A stretch of DNA of 36,708 nucleotides from Chloroflexota bacterium (GTDB lineage: Bacteria; Chloroflexota; Anaerolineae; UBA1429): positions 1 through 36,708 of the forward strand of contig JAAZBY010000195.1 in NCBI GenBank assembly GCA_012513595.1, in the 5' to 3' direction. Position 1 is the stretch's first letter, and each line of letters starts with the position of its first letter. The position numbers and the translations under genes are program-made. The notes under the pieces are model-generated. The model worked only from the letters and a program-made list of their open reading frames with translations, had not been told where the DNA came from and did no database searches. Shown here in pieces: positions 16,734 through 24,752 of this stretch.

Positions 16734-17420
16734 ATGAAGAGAACGACGGTCAACTACTGGGTCGACGTGGCCATTGGCGCCTCGTTCGCGGCCAGTGCCG
16801 TGAGCGGCCTGGTCTTCCTGCTGCCGCTCGGCGCAGAGAGCGTGCTCAGCATACCCCTGGCCACCTGGGATCTGGTACACGTCTGGGCCAGCCTGGCCAT
16901 GATCGCCGGCGTGCTCGCTCACCTGGCTCTGCACTGGGCCTGGATTGCGCAGATGACGCGCAGGAACCTGGCCGCGCGGCCGAGGGGTGCGCCCCTCGGC
17001 GCCCCGGTTGCCCGCGCCTCGCTGGGCCGCAGACGCTTCCTGCGCACGGCCGGGATGGTGGCGCTCTGTGCGGCGCTCCCGGCGGCGCTCGTAAGGGCGC
17101 TCTCGACGGGGGTGGAGGCAGCCTACACGGCCGACGCGGCAGGGGCCTCCGGCTCTGCAGCAAGCAGCAACGCAAGCCAGGCAGCCGTCAGCAGCGGCGG
17201 CGGGGCCACGGCCCCAACGGCAGCCGAGGCATTGCCCAGCGCCGCCCCAACGAGCGCCCCCACGGCGACCGTTGCCGCCCGGCCCACCCAGCCCGCCGTC
17301 GCGAACACCGGCACCGTGGCCTGCCGCAAGGGGTTCCGCTACGACGCCTATCCCGGCCACTGCCGCCTGTATGTGGACAAGGACGGCGACGGCTTTTGCG
17401 ACTACTCGGTCCCTTCCTGA
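16734..17420 (+). CDS. DUF4405-like membrane protein with internal Tat-like motif and Cys/Asp-rich tail
   Basis: 228 aa, ATG preceded by GGAG. Two hydrophobic helices (about 9-31 and 46-72) carry spaced histidines (His49, His63, His67) as in DUF4405 or cytochrome-b-like proteins. Next comes L98-G-R-R-R-F-L-R-T-A-G, a twin-arginine-type motif just before a third hydrophobic segment (105-122). Residues 125-190 are an Ala/Ser/Thr/Pro-rich linker. The tail has Cys197, YPGHC210 and DKDGDGFCD (215-223), an EF-hand or thrombospondin-3-like Asp loop with Cys222. The layout suggests a membrane anchor with an exported metal-binding tail, possibly moved by Tat like multi-span Rieske proteins. Haem binding, export route and function are inference. 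Confidence 0.7.
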   Translation: MKRTTVNYWVDVAIGASFAASAVSGLVFLLPLGAESVLSIPLATWDLVHVWASLAMIAGVLAHLALHWAWIAQMTRRNLAARPRGAPLGAPVARASLGRRRFLRTAGMVALCAALPAALVRALSTGVEAAYTADAAGASGSAASSNASQAAVSSGGGATAPTAAEALPSAAPTSAPTATVAARPTQPAVANTGTVACRKGFRYDAYPGHCRLYVDKDGDGFCDYSVPS

Positions 17421-17440
17421 ACCCCGGCCCCAGCCCAGAA

Positions 17441-17472
17441 GACAGCACCACCGCGTCTGCGGTGGTGCTGTC
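17441..17472. terminator. Bidirectional hairpin between convergent genes
   Basis: A perfect 14-bp stem: GACAGCACCACCGC (17441-17454), loop GTCT, GCGGTGGTGCTGTC (17459-17472). It lies between the ends of two genes that face each other. There is no long T tract on either side, so it may act partly as a barrier or RNA end stabiliser. Confidence 0.75.
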
Positions 17473-17502
17473 TATATCGGCGGGCAGGGCGTGGGATGTT
17501 AC

Positions 17503-18486
17503 CTAGAGGGCGCGGTCGTACACCGGGTCATGCCCAACCCAGCAGCCCGAGCGGACGGCCGGAATGGCCTCGCGCTCCTCCGGCGTCAGCACGATCTGCA
17601 GGCCCTGGATGGTGTCGTTGAACTGTTCCAGGTTGCGGGCGCCCATGATCGGGCAGGTCACCCGCGGCTCGGCCAGCACCCAGGCCAGGGCCAACTGGGC
17701 CGGCGTCACCCCGCGGGCCTGGGCGGCGGCCACAAAGCCCTCCACCACGTCAAAGGCCATGTCGGTATAGTAGCGATCATAGTAGGAGGAGAAGGCCCCT
17801 AGGCGCGCCCCCGAGGGGAGCGTCTCACCGCGGCGGTACTTGCCCGTCAACATGCCGGCCGCCAGCGGGTTGTAGGTGATCACCCCCAGCCCGGCATCCT
17901 CGCAGAGCGGCAGGATCTCGCGTTCGATGCCGCGGTTGATGGCGTTGTAGATCGGCTGGATGCTCACAAAGCGAGCCAGCCCGCCGCGCTCCGAGGCGTG
18001 CAGGAACTTGGCCAGTTGCCAAGCCATCAGGTTCGAGCAACCGATGTAGCGCACCTTGCCGGCGCGCACCAGGTCGTTCAGCGCCTCGATCGTCTCTTCC
18101 ACCGGCGCGTTCGGGTCCCAGCGGTGGATCTGATAGAGGTCGATGACGTCGGTCTGCAGCCGGGCGAGGCTATCTTCCACGGCACGAAAGATGTGCAGCC
18201 GCGAGAGGCCGCCGTCGTTGGCACCCAGCCCCATGGTGCCGTACACCTTGGTGCCCAGCACGATCTGCCGGCGCGCGTTGCGCTTCTTCAGCCAGCGCCC
18301 GACGATCTCCTCGGAGGCGCCCGACGCGTAGGTGTTGGACGTATCGATGAACGTCGCCCCCAGCTCGAGGAAGCGGTCCATGATCTTGAATGAGGTGTCC
18401 TCGTCCGCCTCACGGCCGAAGGTCATCGTCCCCAGGCAGACGCGCGAAACCTTCATCGCCGAGCGGCCCAGGCGTAGGTACTCCAT
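17503..18486 (-). CDS. Aldo/keto reductase (YajO-like)
   Basis: 327 aa from ATG at 18486, with AAGGGGGG upstream. An upstream extension of 48 codons would cover the promoter and is Arg-rich, so it is rejected. The catalytic tetrad is complete: Asp48 (FIDTSNTY), Tyr53, Lys80 (LGTKVYG) and His121 (YQIHRWD). The C-terminal PIMGARNLEQ is the NADPH-binding segment. YQIHRWDPNAPVEETIEALNDLV closely resembles the E. coli YajO group. It reduces aldehydes or sugar-derived carbonyls with NADPH; the substrate is unknown. It is transcribed away from the EamA transporter. Confidence 0.9.
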   Translation of the reverse strand: MEYLRLGRSAMKVSRVCLGTMTFGREADEDTSFKIMDRFLELGATFIDTSNTYASGASEEIVGRWLKKRNARRQIVLGTKVYGTMGLGANDGGLSRLHIFRAVEDSLARLQTDVIDLYQIHRWDPNAPVEETIEALNDLVRAGKVRYIGCSNLMAWQLAKFLHASERGGLARFVSIQPIYNAINRGIEREILPLCEDAGLGVITYNPLAAGMLTGKYRRGETLPSGARLGAFSSYYDRYYTDMAFDVVEGFVAAAQARGVTPAQLALAWVLAEPRVTCPIMGARNLEQFNDTIQGLQIVLTPEEREAIPAVRSGCWVGHDPVYDRAL

Positions 18487-18526
18487 CGATGGTTCCCCCC
18501 TTCGTGGCATACGCATGTTCCCGGGC

Positions 18527-18555
18527 ATTAAAGCATTCCCGCGAGCCCGACGCAA
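18527..18555 (-). promoter_or_regulatory. Promoter of the aldo/keto reductase gene
   Basis: On the minus strand TTGCGT (18555-18550), a 17-bp spacer, then TTTAAT (18532-18527). The predicted leader is about 34 nt. No comparable promoter for the divergent EamA gene was found in the same gap. Confidence 0.6.
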
Positions 18556-18648
18556 GCGCCGTTTGGCCGAACGCCTCGTTGCGGCTATCATCCTTGAGTC
18601 GTGCCCTGCGCGCCAACGCCAGGGCGTCATTTATGCTGCGGGGGTCGT

Positions 18649-19524
18649 ATGGTTGGTGTGCTGTATGCGCTGGCGTGTGCTCTGAGCTGGGCCGCCGGCT
18701 CCGTCTCAATGAAGAACCTCTCGAAGAAGCTAGACCCCTTTACCCTGAACGCGCCGCGGGCGCTGGTGGGGGGCATCGCCCTCCTGATCCTGGCCAGCGC
18801 CACCGGCCGCACGAGCGGCGCCCAGGACCTGTCCCCGCAGGCGCTGGCCCTCATGGTGGGCAGCATGGCCCTGGGTGGCGGCGTCGGGGATAGCCTCTAC
18901 GTCACGAGCATGGCCCTCATCGGCGTCTCGCGGGCCTACCCCATCTCCTGCACCTACCCTGCCATCACGCTCGTTCTGGCCGCGCTGCTCCTGAACGAGC
19001 CGATCACGCCCGCGGTCGTCGCCGGCATGGTCCTGGTCATCGGGGGGGTCATGCTCATCAGCCGGCCCTCCAGCACCGACAGCCGACCCACCTCAGCGCG
19101 CGCACACCGGACGGGCGTGGCCCTTGCCCTGCTCGCTGCGGCCTGTTGGGCGGGGGCGTCGATCATTCTGAGCCCAGCCACCGAAGGCGTCGACCCGATC
19201 CTGGTGTCAGCGGTCCGCCTGCCGGCCCTGGCCCTCATCTTCTGGGGCCTGGTGGGCCTGCGGGGCACCGCGGGGACGCTGCGCACCCTTTCCCGCAAAG
19301 AGTGGCTCACCATTTCCCTGGGCGGCCTGGTCGGCATGGGCGTGGGGAGCCTGCTCTTTGTGGTGGCGCTCTCTCACCTGGGCCCCACGCGCACCGCCAT
19401 CCTCACTTCCACCTCACCGCTCTTTGCCATCCCGATGACCGTCCTGTTCATGAACGAGCGGCCCTCGCGCGCAGTCCTGATCGGCACGGCGGTCACCGTG
19501 GCGGGCGTGGCGCTCGTTTCCTGA
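18649..19524 (+). CDS. EamA/DMT-family transporter
   Basis: 291 aa from ATG at 18649; the frame is open back to 18601, but that stretch lacks membrane character and a ribosome site. Ten hydrophobic helices form two EamA repeats (about 1-138 and 155-291), each ending with the typical glutamate-proline or glutamate-arginine turn before the last helix (LLLNEPITPAVVAGMVLVIGG and LFMNERPSRAVLIGTAVTVAG). The family moves metabolites, amino acids or drugs out of the cell; the substrate cannot be told. It stands alone between divergent and tandem neighbours. Confidence 0.87.
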   Translation: MVGVLYALACALSWAAGSVSMKNLSKKLDPFTLNAPRALVGGIALLILASATGRTSGAQDLSPQALALMVGSMALGGGVGDSLYVTSMALIGVSRAYPISCTYPAITLVLAALLLNEPITPAVVAGMVLVIGGVMLISRPSSTDSRPTSARAHRTGVALALLAAACWAGASIILSPATEGVDPILVSAVRLPALALIFWGLVGLRGTAGTLRTLSRKEWLTISLGGLVGMGVGSLLFVVALSHLGPTRTAILTSTSPLFAIPMTVLFMNERPSRAVLIGTAVTVAGVALVS

Positions 19525-19545
19525 CGGCGTAGACCAGTAGGCCGG

Positions 19546-19574
19546 TTGCACGGCCGGGCCCCTGGTCATACAAT
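19546..19574 (+). promoter_or_regulatory. Promoter of the A/V-type ATP synthase operon
   Basis: TTGCAC (19546-19551), 17-bp spacer, TACAAT (19569-19574). It starts only 22 bp after the EamA stop. Transcription would begin near 19581, leaving about 240 nt before the first subunit. Confidence 0.65.
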
Positions 19575-19580
19575 GGCCGT

Positions 19581-19823
19581 GCGTGAGGCGCCAGTCGGCG
19601 CGTGCCGGGATGGCCCGCTGCCGCGTGGCCGCTGTCGCTTGCTCCCGCAGAGTACTCCGCCGCCTCAGTACCCTCCTGGCTACCCGGCGGGCTAGGCGTC
19701 CCTCGACGGTCACCCCGTCGGGCGACGTGCTCCTTGTCTCCGCAGTCCATTCGTCGCGTCTTGCATTGGGTCGGCCTGGCCTGCCATGGCCGCCAGATCG
19801 TGGGGCGGGTGGAGAACACCTCG
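19581..19823 (+). other. Structured 5' leader of the ATP synthase operon
   Basis: A gene-free stretch of about 240 nt between the promoter and the first ATPase gene. It holds a 5-bp GCGCC-AGTC-GGCGC hairpin near the RNA start (19588-19601) and a CGACGG-TCACC-CCGTCG hairpin (19704-19720). One frame stays open from a GTG at 19602 into subunit H, but its codons lack the GC-ending bias of the neighbours, so I do not call it coding. No known riboswitch was recognised. Confidence 0.4.
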
Positions 19824-20186
19824 ATGGACGAAACCTTCCTTCGCACGGATGGGGTGACGGCCTCTGGAGAGGACGCCCTCCAGCAGGTACTCCTCTTGGA
19901 GCGGAGCGCCCGGGATACGCTCCGCGAGGCGCAGGAAGAGGCGCAAAGGATCGTCGGCGAGGCGCGCGACCAGGTGCACAAGGTCCGCGCCAGCGCCGAG
20001 GAGCGCCTCCTTGCCGAGACGCAGGCGCTGGCGGCAGCGGCGCAGGAGGAGATCGACGCCCAGACGCGCACCATCCGCGAGGAGGCCGCTCGGGAGGCCG
20101 CCGCCTGGGTGCAGCGCGCCTCCCGCCACCAGGACGAGGCCCTCGAGTACGTGCTCGACGTGGTCACCCTCAGAAGGGAGGCCTAG
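19824..20186 (+). CDS. A/V-type ATP synthase subunit H/G (peripheral stalk)
   Basis: 120 aa from ATG at 19824, 9 nt after GGTGGAG. Nearly the whole protein (about 15-105) is a charged coiled coil rich in Ala, Glu, Arg and Gln, as expected for the stalk subunit that pairs with subunit E to hold the stator. Sequence alone would be too simple to name it, but it is the first gene of a complete ATPase operon and ends 1 nt before the subunit C start. Confidence 0.75.
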   Translation: MDETFLRTDGVTASGEDALQQVLLLERSARDTLREAQEEAQRIVGEARDQVHKVRASAEERLLAETQALAAAAQEEIDAQTRTIREEAAREAAAWVQRASRHQDEALEYVLDVVTLRREA

Positions 20187-20187
20187 G

Positions 20188-21261
20188 GTGGCCAGCGGGT
20201 GGGACGCGGTGACCTATTCCGCCTCCACGGCGCGCGTGCGCGGCCTCTATTCGCGCCTGCTGGATGCATCGACCTGGGACGAACTCCTCCGCGCCGACAC
20301 CCTCTCCTCGGCCCTGTACATCCTGCGCGGGACCGGCTACGGCCCCACCCTGCAGCGCTTGGAGCAGGGCGAGGCCCCGCGCCTGGACCTGCTCGAGGGG
20401 TTGCTGGTGGCCCACGCCGCCGAGAACGACCGTCGGGCCATGCGGCTGACCGGCGGCGCCGTGCGCGCTCTCCTCTTTGTCTGGTGGCGGCAGTACGAGC
20501 TCGAGAACCTCAAGGCGGTCTTTCGCGGCGTCGACCAGGGGCTGGCCCCACAGCAGATCGAGCGGCTGCTGGTGCCCCTCGGCGAACACCCCACCCTCCC
20601 CTGGGAGAGCCTGGTGCAGGAGGTCTCTGTGCCGGGGCTGGTGGAGCGCATGCGCGGGACCCACTACATCAACCCGCTTCGGAACGCCTTCCCGGCCTAC
20701 CAGCGGCTCCGCTCGCTCTTTCCGCTGGAAATCGCCCTCGACATCCGCTATTACCGCGACATCACTGCCGCGATCCACGACCTCGGCGGGGCCGACCGGG
20801 CTGATGCCCGCCGCATCCTCGGTACCTGGCTGGACATGTTGAACATACTGTGGGCCTACCGGCACCGCGTGTACTATCACATGTCGGCCGAGGAGATCGT
20901 AAACTATACCATGTGGCACACCGAGCGCACCGATACCCGCCTGATCCGCGCCATCGCCCTGGGGGCCGAACCGCGCGAGGTGGTCGACCAGGTCTTTGGC
21001 CCCGGCCGGGTCGACCTGACGGCCCTCGAGGGGCTCCAGGGAGAGGCGGTGATGCCCGCCCTGGAGCTGGCACTGAAGGGCTACTGGCGCGAACTGGCCC
21101 GCCGCGAGGTGGGCGGCTACCCGTTCAAGATGGGCACCATCCTGGGGTACCTCGTCCTGCAGGAGATCGAGGCGCGTGACCTGGTGACCCTTCTGGAGGC
21201 CAAAAGGATGCTCTGGCCGCCCGAACGCATCCGCGAGTACCTGGTGCGACGAACGGAGTAG
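20188..21261 (+). CDS. atpC: A/V-type ATP synthase subunit C (d-type rotor funnel)
   Basis: 357 aa from GTG at 20188, with AAGGGAGG 7 nt before it inside the end of the upstream gene. The helical repeats with YSASTARVRGLYSRLL at the start, RYYRDITAAI in the middle and the EIEARDLVTLLEAKRM end are typical of the subunit C/AC39 family. This funnel-shaped subunit joins the central stalk to the c-ring. In the common archaeal order subunit C follows E; here it precedes I. A gap of 3 nt leads to subunit I. Confidence 0.88.
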   Translation: MASGWDAVTYSASTARVRGLYSRLLDASTWDELLRADTLSSALYILRGTGYGPTLQRLEQGEAPRLDLLEGLLVAHAAENDRRAMRLTGGAVRALLFVWWRQYELENLKAVFRGVDQGLAPQQIERLLVPLGEHPTLPWESLVQEVSVPGLVERMRGTHYINPLRNAFPAYQRLRSLFPLEIALDIRYYRDITAAIHDLGGADRADARRILGTWLDMLNILWAYRHRVYYHMSAEEIVNYTMWHTERTDTRLIRAIALGAEPREVVDQVFGPGRVDLTALEGLQGEAVMPALELALKGYWRELARREVGGYPFKMGTILGYLVLQEIEARDLVTLLEAKRMLWPPERIREYLVRRTE

Positions 21262-21264
21262 GGC

Positions 21265-23250
21265 ATGATCGTACCGGCCGAAATGTCCGAGGTCGACATC
21301 TTTGTCCCGGAGGGGGACATCCAGGTGGTCACGCAGACCATCGCCGAGATGGGCGTCGTGCACCTGCTGGACGTGCACACCCTGGGCGAATGGGCCGAGC
21401 ACGTCAGCACCGAGTGGGCCGGACGTATCTCGGCGTACGGCAACCAGCTGCGTCGCATCCGTGAGCTCTGCCAGTCGCTGGGCATCGCCGAGGGCCGCGG
21501 GCCGGCCGGCGGGCCGCTGGACCCCGCCGAGGCGCTGGCCGGCATCGAGGAGGAGCTCCAGCAGATCGAGGCGCGCGCCCACGCCATCAGCAACGAAGAG
21601 AGCACCCTGCGCCACGAGCTGGAACGCTGGGAGCTTACCGCCCGCTCCATGGAGATGCTGGCCCCGCTGTCGGTGAGCATCGCGGACCTACGGCAGCTGC
21701 AGCACCTCCACCTGGTGGCCGGCACCCTCCCCGCTGAGAACCTGGCCCGGCTGGAGACCAGCCTGTTCCGCATTCCCTACTCGATCATGCCCGTGCACCA
21801 GCAGGCCGGCCGCGTGTTGGTGTTCGCCTTCTGCGCGCTGGAACACGCCGCCATTCTGGATCGCGCCCTGGAGAGCGCCTTCCTCGACCGGCTGGAGATC
21901 CCTGAGGAGTACACCGGTAACGCCCAGGAGGTGCTGGGACAGATCGGCGAGCGCATCGCCGAGGCCACCTCCCGCCTGCAGGAGCTGATCACCCTGCGAG
22001 AGGCGCTGGTGCGCGAGGTGGCCCCCCGCCTGCACGCCCTGTACGCCCGCGCGCTCGACTGCCAGTCGCTGGCCACGGCCATGTCCGGCTTTGGGCAGCG
22101 CGGGCGGGTCTACCTGGTGGCCGGGTGGGTGCCCAAAGACCAGGTTCCCCGGCTGCGCGCCGCTGTGGAGAGCGCGGCGGACGGGCGCGTTACGTTTGAC
22201 GAGAACTCCCCCTACACCCCGGGCCCCGCGCACCAGGTGCCGACCCTGCTGCGCAACCCCAAGGCCATGCGCCCCCTGCAGGGGCTGGTGACGACCTATG
22301 GCATCCCGGCCTACGAAGAGATGGACCCCACGCCGCTCTTGGCCTTCAGTTTCGTGCTCATGTTCGGGATGATGTTTGGCGACCTCGGGCACGGCCTGGT
22401 GCTGACGGTTGTCGGTGCTCTGGCCATGTTGCGGGTGGTGCCCTTCCTGGCCCCGATTGCCAACCTGGGCGGGATCCTGGTGGCCTGTGGCGCCTCCTCG
22501 GCGCTGTTCGGCCTCTTGTACGGCAGCGTCTTTGGCGTCGAGAGCCTGGTGCCTCCCCTGTGGCTGCACCCGTTGGAGGGGATCTTTACCCTGCTGGGCG
22601 TGTCGGTGGCCTTTGGCGTGGTGCTCCTGAACATTGGGTTCGCCCTGCACATCATCACGGCCATTCGCCGCAGGCAGCTGCGCAAGGTGATCGTCGATCG
22701 TTACGGCCTGGTCGGCGTGTTGCTGTACTGGTCGCTGGTTGGGTCGGTGCTGCTGATCGCCACGGGCCGTGGTGAGCCGATCTGGCTGGCCGCCGGCGCC
22801 GTGTTGCTGGCGGGGATGCTCTTCTTCAGCGACCCCCTGACCAACCTCCTGACCGGTGAGCGGCCCCTGTTCCGCGGCAACTTGGGGGAAGGGCTGATCC
22901 AGGCCTTTTTCGAGCTGTTCGAGGCGCTCATCTCGTACGTCTCCAACACCCTCTCGTACGTGCGGCTGGGGGCCTTTGCCGTGGCCCACGTGGGGCTGAC
23001 CACGGTGGTGCTGCTGCTGGCCGATATGGTCTCCGGGGGCGGCGGGATCCACGTGCTCGCTCGCGGCCTGGTGCTCGTGCTGGGCAACCTGTTCGTGATC
23101 GGGTTCGAGGGCCTCATCGTCGGGATTCAGACGTTGCGGCTCGAGTACTATGAGCTGTTCGGCAAGTTCTTTACCGGAACCGGAGTGCCCTTCCAGCCGC
23201 TCACCCTGCCCTCACTGGACGCGGCCCATCCGGCGAACCGGGCGCGGTAG
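21265..23250 (+). CDS. atpI: A/V-type ATP synthase subunit I (membrane stator, a-type)
   Basis: 661 aa. Residues 1 to about 335 are the cytoplasmic arm with coiled-coil segments that contacts the peripheral stalks. From PTPLLAFSFVLMFGMMFGDLGHG (about 353 on) there are seven or eight membrane helices. SYVRLGAFAVAH carries Arg567, the conserved arginine that faces the c-ring carboxylate during ion passage. The LGHG and NTLSYVRL elements are family hallmarks. Length is normal. Confidence 0.95.
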   Translation: MIVPAEMSEVDIFVPEGDIQVVTQTIAEMGVVHLLDVHTLGEWAEHVSTEWAGRISAYGNQLRRIRELCQSLGIAEGRGPAGGPLDPAEALAGIEEELQQIEARAHAISNEESTLRHELERWELTARSMEMLAPLSVSIADLRQLQHLHLVAGTLPAENLARLETSLFRIPYSIMPVHQQAGRVLVFAFCALEHAAILDRALESAFLDRLEIPEEYTGNAQEVLGQIGERIAEATSRLQELITLREALVREVAPRLHALYARALDCQSLATAMSGFGQRGRVYLVAGWVPKDQVPRLRAAVESAADGRVTFDENSPYTPGPAHQVPTLLRNPKAMRPLQGLVTTYGIPAYEEMDPTPLLAFSFVLMFGMMFGDLGHGLVLTVVGALAMLRVVPFLAPIANLGGILVACGASSALFGLLYGSVFGVESLVPPLWLHPLEGIFTLLGVSVAFGVVLLNIGFALHIITAIRRRQLRKVIVDRYGLVGVLLYWSLVGSVLLIATGRGEPIWLAAGAVLLAGMLFFSDPLTNLLTGERPLFRGNLGEGLIQAFFELFEALISYVSNTLSYVRLGAFAVAHVGLTTVVLLLADMVSGGGGIHVLARGLVLVLGNLFVIGFEGLIVGIQTLRLEYYELFGKFFTGTGVPFQPLTLPSLDAAHPANRAR

Positions 23251-23281
23251 GCACGGTTCGCTCAACAGAGGAGCAGAACAG

Positions 23282-23716
23282 ATGATGAGAACTTGGCTGT
23301 TGGTGTTCGCCGGGCTGTTGGCCGGCGGGATGGTCGCGGTAGCCATCGCCCGACGCGGCAGGCGGCCCCTCCTGACGCTGCGCGCCGTCGTCGGCGGCCT
23401 GCTGGGCGTGAACGGGCTGGTAGCGGCCGGCTGCGCGCTGCTGGTGGCCATCTATCTTGCCGCGCCGCCACCCGTGCTGGCGCAGGCGGCGGCGCCCGCC
23501 GCGGGTACCTCCTCGAACGTGGCGCTCGGCGCTGCCCTGGCCACGGGGTTGGCCTGCATTGGCGCGGGGATCGCCGTGGGCATTGCCGGCGCCGCTGCCA
23601 TCGGCGGCATTACCGAAAAGCCCGAGATCCTCGGCCGCACCCTGATCTTTGTGGGCCTGGCTGAGGGGATCGCCATCTATGGCCTGATCGTCTCTTTCAT
23701 CATCCTCAGGTCCTGA
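23282..23716 (+). CDS. atpK: A/V-type ATP synthase subunit K (c-ring proteolipid)
   Basis: 144 aa from ATG at 23282, 8 nt after AGAGGAG. The C-terminal hairpin (about 78-142) is the ion-carrying unit, with Glu128 in GLAEGIAIYG. Two further hydrophobic segments (4-23 and 36-60) and an Ala/Pro link ending PVLAQAAAPAAG precede it; similar extensions occur in bacterial V-type proteolipids, and the region near AQA could be processed. The first ion helix (GACIGAGIAVGIAGAAAIGG type) has no glutamine of the sodium-binding kind, which favours proton use, though that is inference. Confidence 0.9.
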   Translation: MMRTWLLVFAGLLAGGMVAVAIARRGRRPLLTLRAVVGGLLGVNGLVAAGCALLVAIYLAAPPPVLAQAAAPAAGTSSNVALGAALATGLACIGAGIAVGIAGAAAIGGITEKPEILGRTLIFVGLAEGIAIYGLIVSFIILRS

Positions 23717-23742
23717 GTACGCCGGAGAAGGGTGCCACTGCG

Positions 23743-24054
23743 ATGCGCATGTGGGTGATCGGCAACGAGGACTGCGTGTTGGGCTTCTCGTTGGTGGGAG
23801 TGCCCGGCCGGGCGGTGCGCTCCGCTGCGGAGCTGCGCGTTGCCCTCGACGAGGCGCTGGCCGACCCGGCCATCGGCCTGCTCCTCGTCACGCGCGACGT
23901 GGCGGGCTGGGCGCGGGAGCGCGTGGATCAGCTCAAAGTCTCCAGCCTGACGCCCCTGCTGGTAGAGATCCCCGGCGCGACCCCTGCGGAGGTCACACCG
24001 ACCCCCCTTCGGGACCTCGTCCAGCGGGCAGTTGGGGTGCGGCTGGGAGGGTAA
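23743..24054 (+). CDS. atpF: A/V-type ATP synthase subunit F
   Basis: 103 aa. It starts RMWVIGNEDCVLGFSLVGV and has a LLLVTRDVA strand, the pattern of the small Rossmann-like subunit F that sits on the central stalk with subunit D and tunes rotation. Length matches the family. It lies 26 nt after subunit K and 2 nt before subunit E. Confidence 0.9.
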   Translation: MRMWVIGNEDCVLGFSLVGVPGRAVRSAAELRVALDEALADPAIGLLLVTRDVAGWARERVDQLKVSSLTPLLVEIPGATPAEVTPTPLRDLVQRAVGVRLGG

Positions 24055-24056
24055 CG

Positions 24057-24713
24057 ATGCTCAAGGCGATCGGTTCTGGCCTGGAAACGCACATGCACCG
24101 GGAGGCCCGCGAGCGGGCGCTGAACACCGTCATGGAAGCCCAGGAAGAGGCGGAGCGCCTGCTGCGCGAGGCCGAGGAGGCCGCCCAGGCGGAGCGCCTG
24201 GCTGCCGTGGCCCGCACCACCGAGGACCTGGCGGCCCGCCGCAGGCAGGGGCTCGCCCAGGCCAGGCTGGCGGCCAGGCGGGCGGCCGTGGCCCAACGGC
24301 AGGCCCTGCTCGACTCGTTGTGGGCGCGGGCCGCCCAGCGGCTGCAGGCCCTGGCCGAGGAGCCCGACGACGCCCGTCGGGAGGTGCTCGCCAACCTCCT
24401 GGAGGATGCTGCTGCGCAGCTGGCCGGCCCTTCCTGGACCATGCAGGTGGCCATGGCCGCGCAGGACCTGCCCCTGCTAACGGCCGCCTACCTGGCCTCG
24501 CTTGGCGAGCGCCTGGCCATTTACGGCGTCGCAGCGGTTGAGGTGGCCCGTGATGCCGCGCCGATCATTGGCGGCGCCATCGTGCACAAGGCAGGCTCCC
24601 GGCAGATGGTGGACAACTCCTTTGACGAGCGCCTGGCGCTCACGCGCCGCATGCTGCGCGACGAGATCGAGCGCCGCCTGACGCCTGACGCACCCGCAGG
24701 CCCCGGAGCCTGA
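24057..24713 (+). CDS. atpE: A/V-type ATP synthase subunit E (peripheral stalk)
   Basis: 218 aa from ATG at 24057, with GGGAGGG inside the end of subunit F. The N-terminal half (about 15-95) is a charged coiled coil that pairs with subunit H/G. The C-terminal half is a globular domain ending in IIGGAIVHKAGSRQMVDNSFDERL, the conserved GG...D-N-S-F close of subunit E. It anchors the A/B hexamer to the stator. Confidence 0.92.
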   Translation: MLKAIGSGLETHMHREARERALNTVMEAQEEAERLLREAEEAAQAERLAAVARTTEDLAARRRQGLAQARLAARRAAVAQRQALLDSLWARAAQRLQALAEEPDDARREVLANLLEDAAAQLAGPSWTMQVAMAAQDLPLLTAAYLASLGERLAIYGVAAVEVARDAAPIIGGAIVHKAGSRQMVDNSFDERLALTRRMLRDEIERRLTPDAPAGPGA

Positions 24714-24752
24714 CCCGCCGCCGGCGCGGCAGAGACTGTTCGGAGGATAAGC

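Noticed and set aside
19602..19823. Reading frame open upstream of ATP synthase subunit H from a GTG at 19602
   Set aside because: No ribosome site, no GC-ending codon bias, and coiled-coil character begins only after the ATG at 19824.
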